Shown: piece after piece, positions 49,614 through 59,957 of the stretch
Position numbering within the stretch: the stretch's first letter is position 1
How the letters are laid out: the number at the start of each line of letters is the position of its first letter
DNA from: Gorsachius magnificus
Lineage: Eukaryota; Chordata; Aves; Pelecaniformes; Ardeidae
Direction: 5' to 3'
NCBI GenBank assembly: GCA_034008185.1
Contig: CM067081.1
Span: forward strand, 27,278,806-27,342,805
DNA: 64,000 nt
The notes under the pieces: model-generated
The model's input: only the letters and a program-made list of their open reading frames with translations
The model's database searches: none
Told to the model about the DNA's origin: nothing
Position numbers and translations under genes: made by a program

Positions 49614-52600
49614 CTGCAATAGCCAAATATTTACAAAACAAGTTAAATTCTAACCACAATCACAGATAAAGAAGTAAACTTTTTCCAAACTAATTTTGAC
49701 CCAATATGATCTTACTGCCATAAAGTACTTTAAGCACATTATACTGGTGCCTTGTTGATTTGGGGAATGGAACACATGCCAAAATCTCTTGCTGTGCAAA
49801 AATACCGTTATTTATTAAGCTGGACTATCAGCGAATATGTCATTTCAATCAGTATATTTTTGGTCACACTGCCTATAACTCCACATTTTCAATGAAGCAG
49901 CACTGTATTTCTAAGATACTTCCCTGAATGGGAAACAAAACAAATTATAGTAACTTAGTTGTACTTTTGAATGATTAAACCATTAGTTAAGACCAGGAAC
50001 CACTTTCAAAAAATGAATACAGCATGGAAATCTTTGCATGCTCTGGAAACCGTTGATATTGCATTTAACAGAATCTGAGCAGAATTAAATCAGTTGCTTC
50101 TCCTGATCCATTGCACACAGGGTTCCCTCCTCACCCAGCACTTGCTGGCTCATCCAGCTGCCTTTACTAAAACTACTTCTATACCATGGACAGAAAAACA
50201 GAAAATTCAGAAGGTTTAGGACTTGTCGGGCTGCTGTGCACACTTGGGTGTCTAACGTAAGAGAACAGAATTTTCTCTGCCCCTTTAAAAACAGATCCAT
50301 CAGGACCATGTAATAAATACATGATAATCATGATATACGATGTATCAGCCACAGCAGGCCAGTGAAGACTTTCTGAAAGCCTAGAGCATATTTTGGGGCT
50401 ACCTAAACAAGGCTCAAGGTTTGGATTATTACATTACATTACATATTACAACATTATATTTTATAGCATGTGTGAAAACATCTTGCACTTGTGAGAAAAA
50501 ATTCTGGCACTGAAAAGCAGCCCGTCTCACTGCTAAGACAATGGTTTCTACTGTGCTTCCATGTATACAACGCACCAGGCAAGTATTCCTGACCCAGTCA
50601 TTGCAAAGCCAGCTGTAACTAAGGCAGAGTCTTTTCAGAGTGCAAGCATAAAAATGGAGTAGGGTCTGCACGTACTCCCTTGAAGGCAAGAAAGTTTTTG
50701 CACTGAAGGAACTCTAGTATTAAAAATGATGTCTAGTATAATTTATCATCTTTCTGAGCAGATGTGACTCTGTGACACATGAGGCAAGACCTATGATATG
50801 ATTGCATTCACTGTTTTTTTGATTTGTATGAATGCAGCATTCCACTATATAGGATTATTATCTGTAGCACTGGTTTTGCTGGTACAGTTTACTCCAGGCC
50901 TATCCCAACTAAAATGAGCCGTTGCTGCACAAGCAGCTTTCCAGCTGTACCTATCTATAATTGTGGGCTTTTTCTGCAAAGAAATCCCAATCACAAGTCA
51001 GACTCTACTACGCTAGTAAAAGTTTGTGGTAAAAATCTGGCCTGAAAGAACATCCCTTTTAAAGATCTGCTATCGTTCTTCTTTGCCTGCTTCTCAAACC
51101 AATTTCTGAATACCACCAGAAAGTGCCTTGAGATTTGTGGAGTCCAAATCCCAAACCAACATTTTTTCACATTGAAAACAAAGCAAAAAAAGCAAACAAG
51201 AATACAGCATAAACCATCGGTGCCTCTAGCATGAGTTCTCCAGTTTGCGAAATCTTTAATTTATTTTAAAACTATAATTTTAAATTGACTATATATTTAT
51301 GGATCCAGACAAGACAAACAACGAAAGCACTCAGAAGATACATTATTTTTTAAAAGAGCAAAAAGCACTTGATAATAAAAAAGGTAAATGAAGGAAATGG
51401 CTGCTCAGAAGCATCTCTCTCTTCTGCTTTTGCCACAGGCTTCAAGAGGGATGCAAAACAAAGTAGAAAAACCCTCCAAACATCTGGGATTCTTTAACAC
51501 CTACCAGTAAAAACCTCCATTCCATTATTTTTTTTACTGTGAGCTATAGAAAAGCACAAACATAATGAGGAAAAAAGGCCGAAAAAACCATTACACCCAT
51601 TCTCTGTAATTAAAAGAGTGTCACTGGAATATACTGTTGTCACAGGATAACAATATCCTGTAGTATATTTACTTTGGACTCTATGAAAAATGTTAGCCTA
51701 TGGGTAAATCCTTCTAACTCAACTGCTGCCAACATTACTGTGCAGGCAGTGAAATTTTAATACATTTGAAAGAGTCTGGACTGAATATAAGTTTACTTCT
51801 GCCTCTATTGTTAAAATAAACTGTTAAAAGGGAGGGCATATATAGGTAGATTTTAAAAGAATGTAAACGCAACAATCAAATCAAAGTCATAGCAGCAGAG
51901 GACCTGAAGGGGCCAGATGAGCCTCTTTTGACTTTTGCACTCAGCAGTCACCCATGATAAGGTTGACTGCCACGTTCAGATCAGCAATGTAAAAGGTAGA
52001 TGTCTAATCTAAACTACTCACCTAGGCTCTGCCTATAGCTCAGGAAAAGAGACAGGTCCCTGGGAAATTAATTTCATCTTGATCTAAAACAGGCATGATG
52101 GTTTGCACCTTTAATATGCTTCTCTCTCCACAGATTACAGAGGATCCCCCTACAACTTCTTTAGATTGGCTGTTTAACATTCAGAGAACTAAAGATAGGG
52201 AGATTAATCTGAAGATTATTATTTTGCTGTCATGATTCTGAAATCATGGGGGCAAAAAACTGATTACTGAAAATATAATGCACTACCTACCTTAAGTGTT
52301 GGTGGCAAAATCCTAGTCCAAATGCCCCATTTAAGCAACATGCCAGTGCATATACCTCACTTCAAATAATGTTTTATGCATATTGAAGTGCCTTTCTAAG
52401 CAGCTGAACATGGGCACTCCTCTTGCTAGCATGTTCAGACACAAAATTGTCTTTTATTTCCTATCTTCCTCCTCCAGCAGTTCGCAGTTTCACTGTTAAT
52501 GCAAAGATATTAACAGTTATCCCAGGCATTTCCTGGGCTCTTTCTTGGTTTCATGCTGGAAAGTTAGTTTAAGCAATTCTTTCAGATTTCCCAAAGCAGC

Positions 52601-52865
52601 AATGAGCCATATAAAAGAATCAGTTGCCCACTGTGCAAGCACATGGAAACACTGCTAATTACAGCCTTTCACCCCAGTTAGCTATGACAGGGATTCAGTG
52701 ACAGTCATTCCTGAGTATCACACTAAGCTATTACTTTCACATTATTCAGGAATTAAGAGCTCTTTCAGAATAAGAAGTACTAGAAATCTTTACAGGTTCC
52801 TTTACAGGTTCCTCCAGTTTGTAGTACCAAATTTTATGTATTACATAATTTGCAGCAATAAAACT
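49614..52865 (-). other. CCDC169 intron, left part
   Basis: AT-rich intron sequence with no recognised repeat. Small items are the (ATTAC) repeats at about 50429-50450 and a 12-bp tandem duplication (tttacaggttcc) near 52792-52815. The CR1 at 52866 lies in the same intron. Confidence 0.6.
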
Positions 52866-52955
52866 TAGAATCATAGAATCATAGAATCACCTCGGTTGGA
52901 AAAGACCTTTAAGATCATCGAGTCCAACCGTTAACCTAGCACTGCCATCCCACCA

Positions 52956-53492
52956 CTAAACCCTGTCCCTAAGCACCTCATCTATCCTTCTTTTAAAGAC
53001 CTCCAGGGATGAGGACTCCACCACCTCCCTGGGCAGCCCATTCCAGAGCCTGACAACCCTCTCGGTGAAGAAGTTTTTCCTAATGTCTAGCCTAAACCTG
53101 CCCTGGCGCAGCTTCAAACCATTCCCCCTCGTCCTATCGTCCATTACCAGGGAGAAGAGGCCGACCCCCACCTCGCTACAGCCTCCTTTCAGGTAGCTGT
53201 AGAGGGAGATGAGGTCTCCCCTCAGCCTCCTCTTCTCCAGACTAAACAACCCCAGTTCCCTCAGCCGCTCCTCGTATGACTTGTGTTCCAGACCCCTCAC
53301 CAGCTTGGTTGCTCTCCTCTGGACCTGTTCCAGCAAGGCAACATCTTTCTTGTAGTGAGGGGCCCAAAACTGAACACAGTATTCGAGGTGCGGCCTCACC
53401 AGCACCGAGTACAGGGGCACGATCACTTCCCTACTCCTGCTGGCCACACTATTCCTGATACAGGCCAGGATGCCATTGGCCTTCTTGGCCAC
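52956..53492 (-). pseudogene. CR1 ORF2 C-terminal part (after frameshift)
   Basis: A 178-codon open frame of the CR1 ORF2 tail, from [20 protein letters not shown] to the stop at 52956. Landmarks in order: [19 protein letters not shown] (about 32-50), [19 protein letters not shown] (about 59-77), [13 protein letters not shown] (about 81-93), [18 protein letters not shown] (about 141-158). It is frameshifted from the reverse-transcriptase part by an extra T near 53505, next to a 12-base in-frame deletion relative to the copy at 9500. Only the frameshift separates it from the upstream frame; it is not a gene of its own. Confidence 0.9.
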
Positions 53493-53519
53493 CTGGGCAC
53501 ACTTGCTGGCTCATATTCA

Positions 53520-54731
53520 TCAGTACCCCCAGGTCTTTTTCCACCAGGCAGCTTTCCAGCCACTCTTCCCCAAGCCTGTAGCGCTGCATGGGGTTGTTGT
53601 GCCCAAGTGCAGGACCCGGCACTTGGCCTTGTTGAACCTCATACAATTGGCCTCGGCCCATCGATCCAGCCTGTCCAGGTCCCTCTGCAGAGCCCTCCTC
53701 CCCTCCAGCAGATCAACACTCCCACCCAGTTTGGTGTCATCTGCAAATTTACTGAGGGCACACTCAATCCCCTCATCAAGGTCATTGATAAAGATATTAA
53801 ACAAGACTGGCCCCAGAACTGAGCCCTGGGGGACACCGCTTGTGACCAGCCGCCAACTGGATTTAGCTCCATTCACCACGACTCTCTGGGCTCGGCCATG
53901 CAGCCAGTTTTTAACCCAGCGAAGAGTACATCCATCTAGGCCATGAAATGCCAGCTTCTCCAGGAGAATTCTATGGGAGACTGTGTCGAAGGCTTTGCTG
54001 AAGTCCAGGTAGACAACATCCACAGCCTTTCCCTCATCTACCAGGCGGGTCACCTGGTCATAGAAGGAAATCAGGTTGGTTAGGCAAGACCTGCCTTTCG
54101 TGAACCCATGCTGACTGGGCCTGATCCCCTGATTGTCCTCCATGTGCCTGGTGAGCACACTCAAGATAAACCGCTCCATAATCTTCCCCGGTACCGAGGT
54201 TAGGCTGACTGGTCTGTAGTTCCCCAGATCCTCCTTCCGGTCCTTCTTGAAGAGAGGTGTCACATTTGCCAACCTCCAGTCATCTGGGACCTCCCCTGTT
54301 CTCCAGGACTGCTGATAAATGATAGAGAGTGGCTTGGCAAGCTCCTCTGCCAGCTCCTTCAGCACTCTTGGGTGGATCCCATCTGGCCCCATAGACTTGT
54401 GGATGTCCAGGTGGCATAGCAGGTCAAAGACTGCTCCCTCCTGGATTATGGGGGGTTCATTCCACTCTCTGTCCCCATCTTCCAGCTCAGGAGGCTGGGT
54501 ACCCTGGGGATAACTTGTCGGGCCATTAAAGACCGAGGCAAAGAAGGCGTTGAGTATCTCAGCCTTTTCCTCATCCTTAGTGGCAATGTTCCCCCTTGCA
54601 TCCACTAGTGGATGGAGGTTCTCCCTGGCTCTCTTTTTGCTGTTAACATATTTATAAAAACTCTTCTTATTATCCCTTATAACAGTGGCCAGGTTAAATT
54701 CCAGCTGGGCTTTTGCCTTTCTAATCTCTTA
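53520..54731 (-). pseudogene. CR1 ORF2 reverse-transcriptase core (dead LINE)
   Basis: An open frame of about 400 codons without an authentic start; an internal GTG at 54605 is the first start-like codon. Counting from that [21 protein letters not shown] (about 119-136), [13 protein letters not shown] with the first catalytic Asp (about 199-211), [20 protein letters not shown] (about 247-266) and the FADD catalytic box (about 277-280). All three catalytic aspartates are present, so the palm looks intact. The protein would target-prime and copy CR1 RNA, but the N-terminal endonuclease is missing and a frameshift removes the C-terminal tail, so it is not an autonomous element. Transcription would come only from the host CCDC169 pre-mRNA, which reads the same strand. 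Confidence 0.9.
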
Positions 54732-55263
54732 ACCTCTGATTTCAAAAAAACAAGGTATCTTATCCCTTATCTTACAAATTTAATTGAAATATGTGCTGTA
54801 TTGTCATTCCGAGCTGGCTGGCTAGTTTGTCTTTAAAAGAAAAAAGGAAATATGAAAAAGAGGAATTGCTACTTAAGGTGGGTGTCACTACTGCTCATAA
54901 TTTGGTTCTGTACTTTTCAACTGAAACATTAAACTAGCATAGCAGTCTTGTGACTAATGGATGGGCAAGCGAGTATCAGAAAATTGCTTCAGCTTTCTCA
55001 GTTAAAGGCACTTTGACTGTCCTTGGGAACAATGAAACTCCAATTGATACAAAAGCAAAAAAAAATATTTAAAAATAAATAAGCTGTAGCAATCTTTCAA
55101 TTTCTAGCTCTTAAAATTTTTAATAAGCAGCTTTTGTAATGGATTTGGTAGATGAATGAAGTAATAAAAAACTTTGACCTAATGGCATTAACAGATGCTG
55201 TTGCTATATTAAGAAAGCATAATGATTTTCAGAAGTTATGGAGTTGCACAGTTTTTTTCTTAC
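54732..55263 (-). other. CCDC169 intron, right part
   Basis: AT-rich intron sequence between the CR1 5' truncation point and the 54-nt exon. The intron ends on the exon side with donor GTAAGAAAAA (55254-55263 on the minus strand). Nothing else is seen. Confidence 0.6.
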
Positions 55264-55317
55264 CTGCAAGATCTCAGAGAGGTACATGCGCCGCTCATCA
55301 TTAGCTTTGTGGTAAGC
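55264..55317 (-). CDS. CCDC169, 54-nt internal exon
   Basis: A phase-0 exon of 18 codons encoding AYHKANDERRMYLSEILQ. Splice signals are strong: acceptor AAATGTAG (55318-55325) and donor GTAAGA (55258-55263). It matches human CCDC169 AYQKINNERRTYLAEMSQ at 11 of 18 positions, including the NxERR core, and continues the heptad pattern of the coiled coil encoded by the exon 204 bases upstream. The high similarity, exact length and conserved phase make this the firmest piece of evidence for the gene together with its neighbour. Confidence 0.85.
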
Positions 55318-55521
55318 CTACATTTAAAATAAGGGACATAGGCTACCATTAAGAAAAATATTTTAAAAGTTGAATCATACAGGAAGAAAGAAATATACAG
55401 AAGAGTTTTTTTCCAGTGACATATTTTGTGGAATTATTCTACTGTGTGTTCCACACACATTGACTGTTTGTCAGACAAAATAATGGCTTTCATAGATTAG
55501 AGGCATAGAGTGATTACAAAC

Positions 55522-55620
55522 TTTTGCTTCTTGTTCCAGTCTAAGTTCATAGTCTTTTAGTTGATTCTGGAGACTTTTCTTCTTTTCCTCTAGTTGTTTA
55601 AGAACCTCCTTTAAGGCACC
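55522..55620 (-). CDS. CCDC169, 99-nt coiled-coil exon
   Basis: A phase-0 exon of 33 codons: GALKEVLKQLEEKKKSLQNQ, then LKDYELRLEQEAK. Acceptor AACCACAG (55621-55628) and donor GTTTGT (55516-55521; usable though not the strongest). Human CCDC169 has the corresponding [31 protein letters not shown], and shares the LKQLEE, KK, L and LEQE blocks. The heptad spacing of Leu/Val/Tyr residues indicates a parallel coiled coil, so the protein probably dimerises or binds a coiled-coil partner; the partner is unknown. The upstream exons, encoding the N-terminal coiled coil, were not found to 64000, although the intron is open to the right. Confidence 0.85.
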
Positions 55621-56869
55621 CTGTGGTTATAAATAAAACAATGTGTTACAAATATTTGCATTCTGTATAAAGATACCATCACCATAGGCCTTATTCTTCA
55701 AGCTTTATGATGTTTGTCATTCTATTTGCTTCTTTTGCACTTTTTGTTTACACGGTTCTGGCTGGCACACTGCAGAGACAAAAGCAATTTAACCATATGC
55801 TACAATTATCAGTTACGCACTACACATTTCCACTCTGTTAAAATGATACAGATATGGTTTTCCACACTACTGCTCCTCCACAGGTTAGCAAAGTCGTCTT
55901 GCAGTGACCAGCCAGAATTGCTCCTTACTTCTAACCAGTTCACTCTGATGGCTCCTTTTTAGTAGGAGGAAGACTTCAGATCTCACCTTCACATCCATTT
56001 TCAAACCACTTGCCGAGAGAGCTGCTGGACTGGCTGAAGAGGCACATGGGATCTCAAAGGTAACCTGTAACAACTTGGCCAGAAAGCAGTATTTTGTGGG
56101 GAGACTGTCTGTCTTAGGTGTGTAGCCATTTACCTTGTCTATAATTGGGATGAGCTGGAGTAACAGTGGTAGAGTCCATTTCTGGTTACTGGCACTGGCC
56201 AGTTCTTTGGCATTACTAACCATTACTAACACAGGAAACTGCTTCTCATAATCCCTTTCATAAATTGATCCATTCCATCCAGTAGTGACATGCTTATTCA
56301 GAGGCTCTAACATCAGATGGCTTTTTTAATTCCTTGCCTCAGATTATTCAAGGTCAGTTTATACCTGTTTGTTCTTGTATCAAAATTATCTTTAAGATAA
56401 CTGCTCTTCTTCCTCCCTGGTGTTTGCCCCCAGCATGCACAGACAGAGAACAGGAACATCTTTTTTCAACATTCATTTTACTATGATAAATAACCTGAGG
56501 CTTTAAAAATGGCCTCTCACACAGCAGGCTGTCCTTTCATCTAATCATTGCAGTAACCCGTTTGTACACCAGGCTGGAGCTCAACCTTCTTACAGTTGGA
56601 GAACAGAACCGTACTGGAGTATGCAGTACCCCAGAAGCCATCTCACTGCCTTGAACGATGTCCATAATGCTTATCGATATGTATAGAGAAATTTTAGGAT
56701 TGCATTGCACAGCTCACAGTGATGGCTCACAGTCAACATGGGATCAGCTAGAACAGCCAGATTCTTCTCTGCAGCTATGTCCAGGTGATCCGCTCTCAAT
56801 TCATAACAGAATTTGTTTACTGTTTCCTAAATCCTTTGGTCTACAGTATTAAATTTTATTCCCATTTCT

Positions 56870-57310
56870 AATAATCTAGTCTTCAGTGTCATTCTGTTTC
56901 TAAACAACATCCGGATCCCTATTATATTACATGATTGGTATCAGGAGACAGTTAGCATAATCTATTTCTACTTTGTGTATCAAGGTCATGCATTAAATGT
57001 TAAGATTAGTCCTAAACCTCGTCCTGGAAGAACTCTGCTTGTACTCTCCCAAGCAGCCTCCTTTACTAGTCACTGCTATCATCTTCCATTTGCCAGCTCT
57101 TTACTCCTTCAACAAATCTAATTTTCACTTTCTCCAAATTAATCACCCACCTCCTATGTGACACAGTATCTTTATCAGAGGTCACAGTGAACAAGATTAC
57201 TCTATTTATTGTGACAACAAATCTGTTGTCTCATCACAGAATGTCAACAGGTTTGCCTGCCATGAGCCACTTTTAATAAATCTGTATTTCAGTCTGGTTT
57301 TGCAACAATT
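56870..57310 (-). mobile_element. Ancient CR1/L3-like LINE relic
   Basis: The plus strand shows reversed, heavily mutated reverse-transcriptase text: cccacctcctatgtgacaca, gtatctttatcagagg, then tcatcacagaatgtcaacag and gtttgcctgccatgagccac followed by aataaatctgtatttcagt. This corresponds to the region around the YLDFSKAFD block of CR1-type elements. No open frame remains. Edges are vague; surrounding AT-rich sequence from 56530 to 57790 may also belong. Confidence 0.4.
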
Positions 57311-59022
57311 ATTCCTTTCTTTCCTTATCTTAAAACTAAAAAAAAAATAATTTGCTTTTCTCCAATGCATACAATGTCATCATCCACAGCTTTATTAAAA
57401 CCACTTGCTATCAGATCAGTGATGTAGCAAGGCAGTTCTTTCAGAATCCTAAGGCACGGATTACCCATTTCCCTCTATCTAAGCATATCCAGCTCCTTGA
57501 GTTTTTATTAGGATTTGGTCACTGTCATTTCCTCTTCCAAGCACTTGCTGACATTAGCTATTTCTTCCTTTGTCCTGCATTTTATTGTTTCTGCCTTTAC
57601 AGAAAACTTGGGCAATATGTACATATTTAATTTAAAACAAATGAATTCACGATCACTTGATCTGATGGTTTTTATGACTGGCTTTTTTGCAATGTTATTC
57701 CAGATTTTCAAAATCAAAAACAGCATTCCCTCCTTTTTATCCAGTATTTTCTGATAAAATGCATTAGCTATCACACCCACTGAGACCTGTGCATCATCGT
57801 TATTACCAGCACTTGGTTTTCAGTCTTCACTTACAAGTATCACATATGATACAATTTTTGGAAGTAATCTAATAATATCACACCAAATTCACCCATTGAA
57901 ATTTCATATTTATATCTTGATTTGACTGTATGGGTGGGATTCAGTCTGAGGTGAGGATATCTACATTTCAGTGTCCATATGTGAAATAAGGTCCTACTAA
58001 GAGTCACAGACAATATAATCAATGATGCGCAAAGATTCATCCAGCTGAGCAGCTGAAGAGCTCAACTCAGTTGCTATCTGAGATGCCCTGGAGCGTCTAA
58101 GACATTCACGTATGGCAGGTATGACAGAAGTTAGAGGAGACATGTCCTTCTGGAACAGCAGTGGGCTACTCTGCACTGAAACACCTGCAAGTCTCTTTGT
58201 TTACACAACTATTCCACCAAAGATGCCTACTTAGATAAATCTAGATACAACTTTATACTCAGCTGACTGCATTAATTAGACCTGCACTGCCTGTAGTAGG
58301 AATGAAAAGATCTAACCAAGAGGTAGACATCTACATATACAAAAGAAAATATTGGTGTCCTAATATTTAAATGAGTCATATTGTTTCAATATATTTTAAT
58401 ATTATTTCCCAATATTATTGTGATTAAAATGTTTTTCTATCCATCCTCAAGATGAATTAATCCTAACAGATTACGAAGAAAGAACAAATAGCTTTCATAT
58501 AAAAGTGTCTCACATCTGCTACATACCACATCTATCTCTGTTTTGATCTTTCCTGCCAATATTTGTTATCCCATCATGTTTTCATTATCAATGTTACTAC
58601 ATTTATTTCAGGCTAGTCAGGTTCTTCCATTTGTCTGCTTAGGCCCCCTGTGTAAAATAAGTACCTGTTTCAGAATTTTTGTTCCTTTTTATTTCTAACT
58701 CAAGCATCTCTCCAGTCAGAATTGCTGAATCCTTTCACTTTCTGTACTGACTACCTGAAAATTGCCTTAATAATCAGTTATGTCTTCTCATGACCTTAAT
58801 GCTTTGCTATGCCTTTATTTACCAGTTTTTCCTGGTAAATGTGGAAAGGAAGATAATATGACTCTCTCCAAATATTCTCTCTTTCTTTTCTTGTGGGAAT
58901 TTTTCCCTATTTATCATGCAAACCTCAGATCCAGAAGGCCAGCATCCATGTGTGGCCTGTTTCTCAGAGAGTTTATGAATGTTTGCTAACAGTAAAAATA
59001 TCCCAAACATTTAAGCCTTAAG

Positions 59023-59957
59023 AGATCAATACTGGGTCCAGTCCTGTTTAACATTTTCACTAATGATCTGGGCAGAGTGTCCCCTCAGGAAGGCTACAGA
59101 TGACCTCAAACCAGGAGGAGTGGCTGATATGCCAGAGGGTTATGCTGCCATCCAGAGGGGCCTCAAACAGGCCAACAGGAATCTCATGAAGTTGAAGAAG
59201 GAGAAGTCCAAAGCCCTGCACCTGGGGAGGAACTACCCCATGATATGCTGGAGGCTGCGCAGCTGGAAAGCAGCATGGTAGAAAAGGACCTGGGGGTCCT
59301 GGTGGCCACAAGGTTGAACATGAGCCAGCAATGTGCCCTTGTTGCAAAGAAGGCCAATGTTATCCTGAGTGGCATTAGGCAAAGCATTGCCAGCAGGTCG
59401 AGGGAAGTGATCCTCCCCCTCCGCTCAGCATTGGTGGGACCACACCTGGAGTGCTGTGTCCAGTTCTGGGCTCCCCAATATAAGAGAGACATGGACATAC
59501 CGGAGAGAGTTCAGTAAAGGGCCATAAGGATGATTAAGGGACTGGATGACCTCTCCTGTGAGGAAAGGCTGAGAGAACTGGGACTGTTCAGCCTAGAGAA
59601 GGCTGAGGGGAGATCTTATTAATGTATATAATTACCTGCAGGGAGGGTGAAAAGAGGCTGGCAAAGATCCAGGCTTTTTCCAGAGATGCCCAGTGACAGG
59701 ACATGAGGTAATGGGCACAATATGAAACAGTGGAGGTTCACCCTGAATATCAGGAAACAGTTTTTTACTGTGAGTGACTGAACACTGGCACAGGTTGCCC
59801 AGAGAAGTTGTGGAGTCTCCCTCCTTAGAGATATTAAAAAAACATCTAGACATGATCTTGGGCAACTGGCAGGTGGCCCTGCTTGAGCAGGGGGGTTGGA
59901 CAAGACAACCTCCAGAGGTCCCTTCCATCCTCAACAGTTCTGTGACTCTGTGACTTC
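59023..59957 (+). mobile_element. Degenerate CR1 LINE, plus strand
   Basis: A 935-bp CR1 of an older subfamily, opposite in strand to CCDC169. It starts in the reverse-transcriptase core (atactgggtccagtcctgtt, LFNIFTNDL-like) and runs to the 3' end (cagttctgtgactctgtgac). The catalytic FADD box has decayed to ATDD through substitutions and a nearby deletion (ATDDLKPGGVADMP). Frameshifts and stops interrupt the remainder, although a 90-codon section at 59245-59517 ([20 protein letters not shown]) is still open. The final octamers read ctgtgactctgtgac rather than attctatg, as in older CR1 groups. Confidence 0.9.

Larger units (their letters stand above)
52866..54731 (-). mobile_element. CR1 LINE, 1.86 kb, reverse transcriptase largely preserved
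   Basis: The longest transposon in the window, in the same orientation as CCDC169, inside its 5.6-kb intron. The 3' end reads agaatcatagaatcatagaa on the plus strand at 52868. The ORF2 frame runs from a truncation point near 54731 ([20 protein letters not shown], then [12 protein letters not shown]) through the complete palm of the reverse transcriptase to the C-terminal tail. The endonuclease domain and ORF1 are absent, which is typical 5' truncation. One frameshift near 53505 splits the frame. The well preserved reading frame suggests a relatively recent insertion. Confidence 0.95.
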
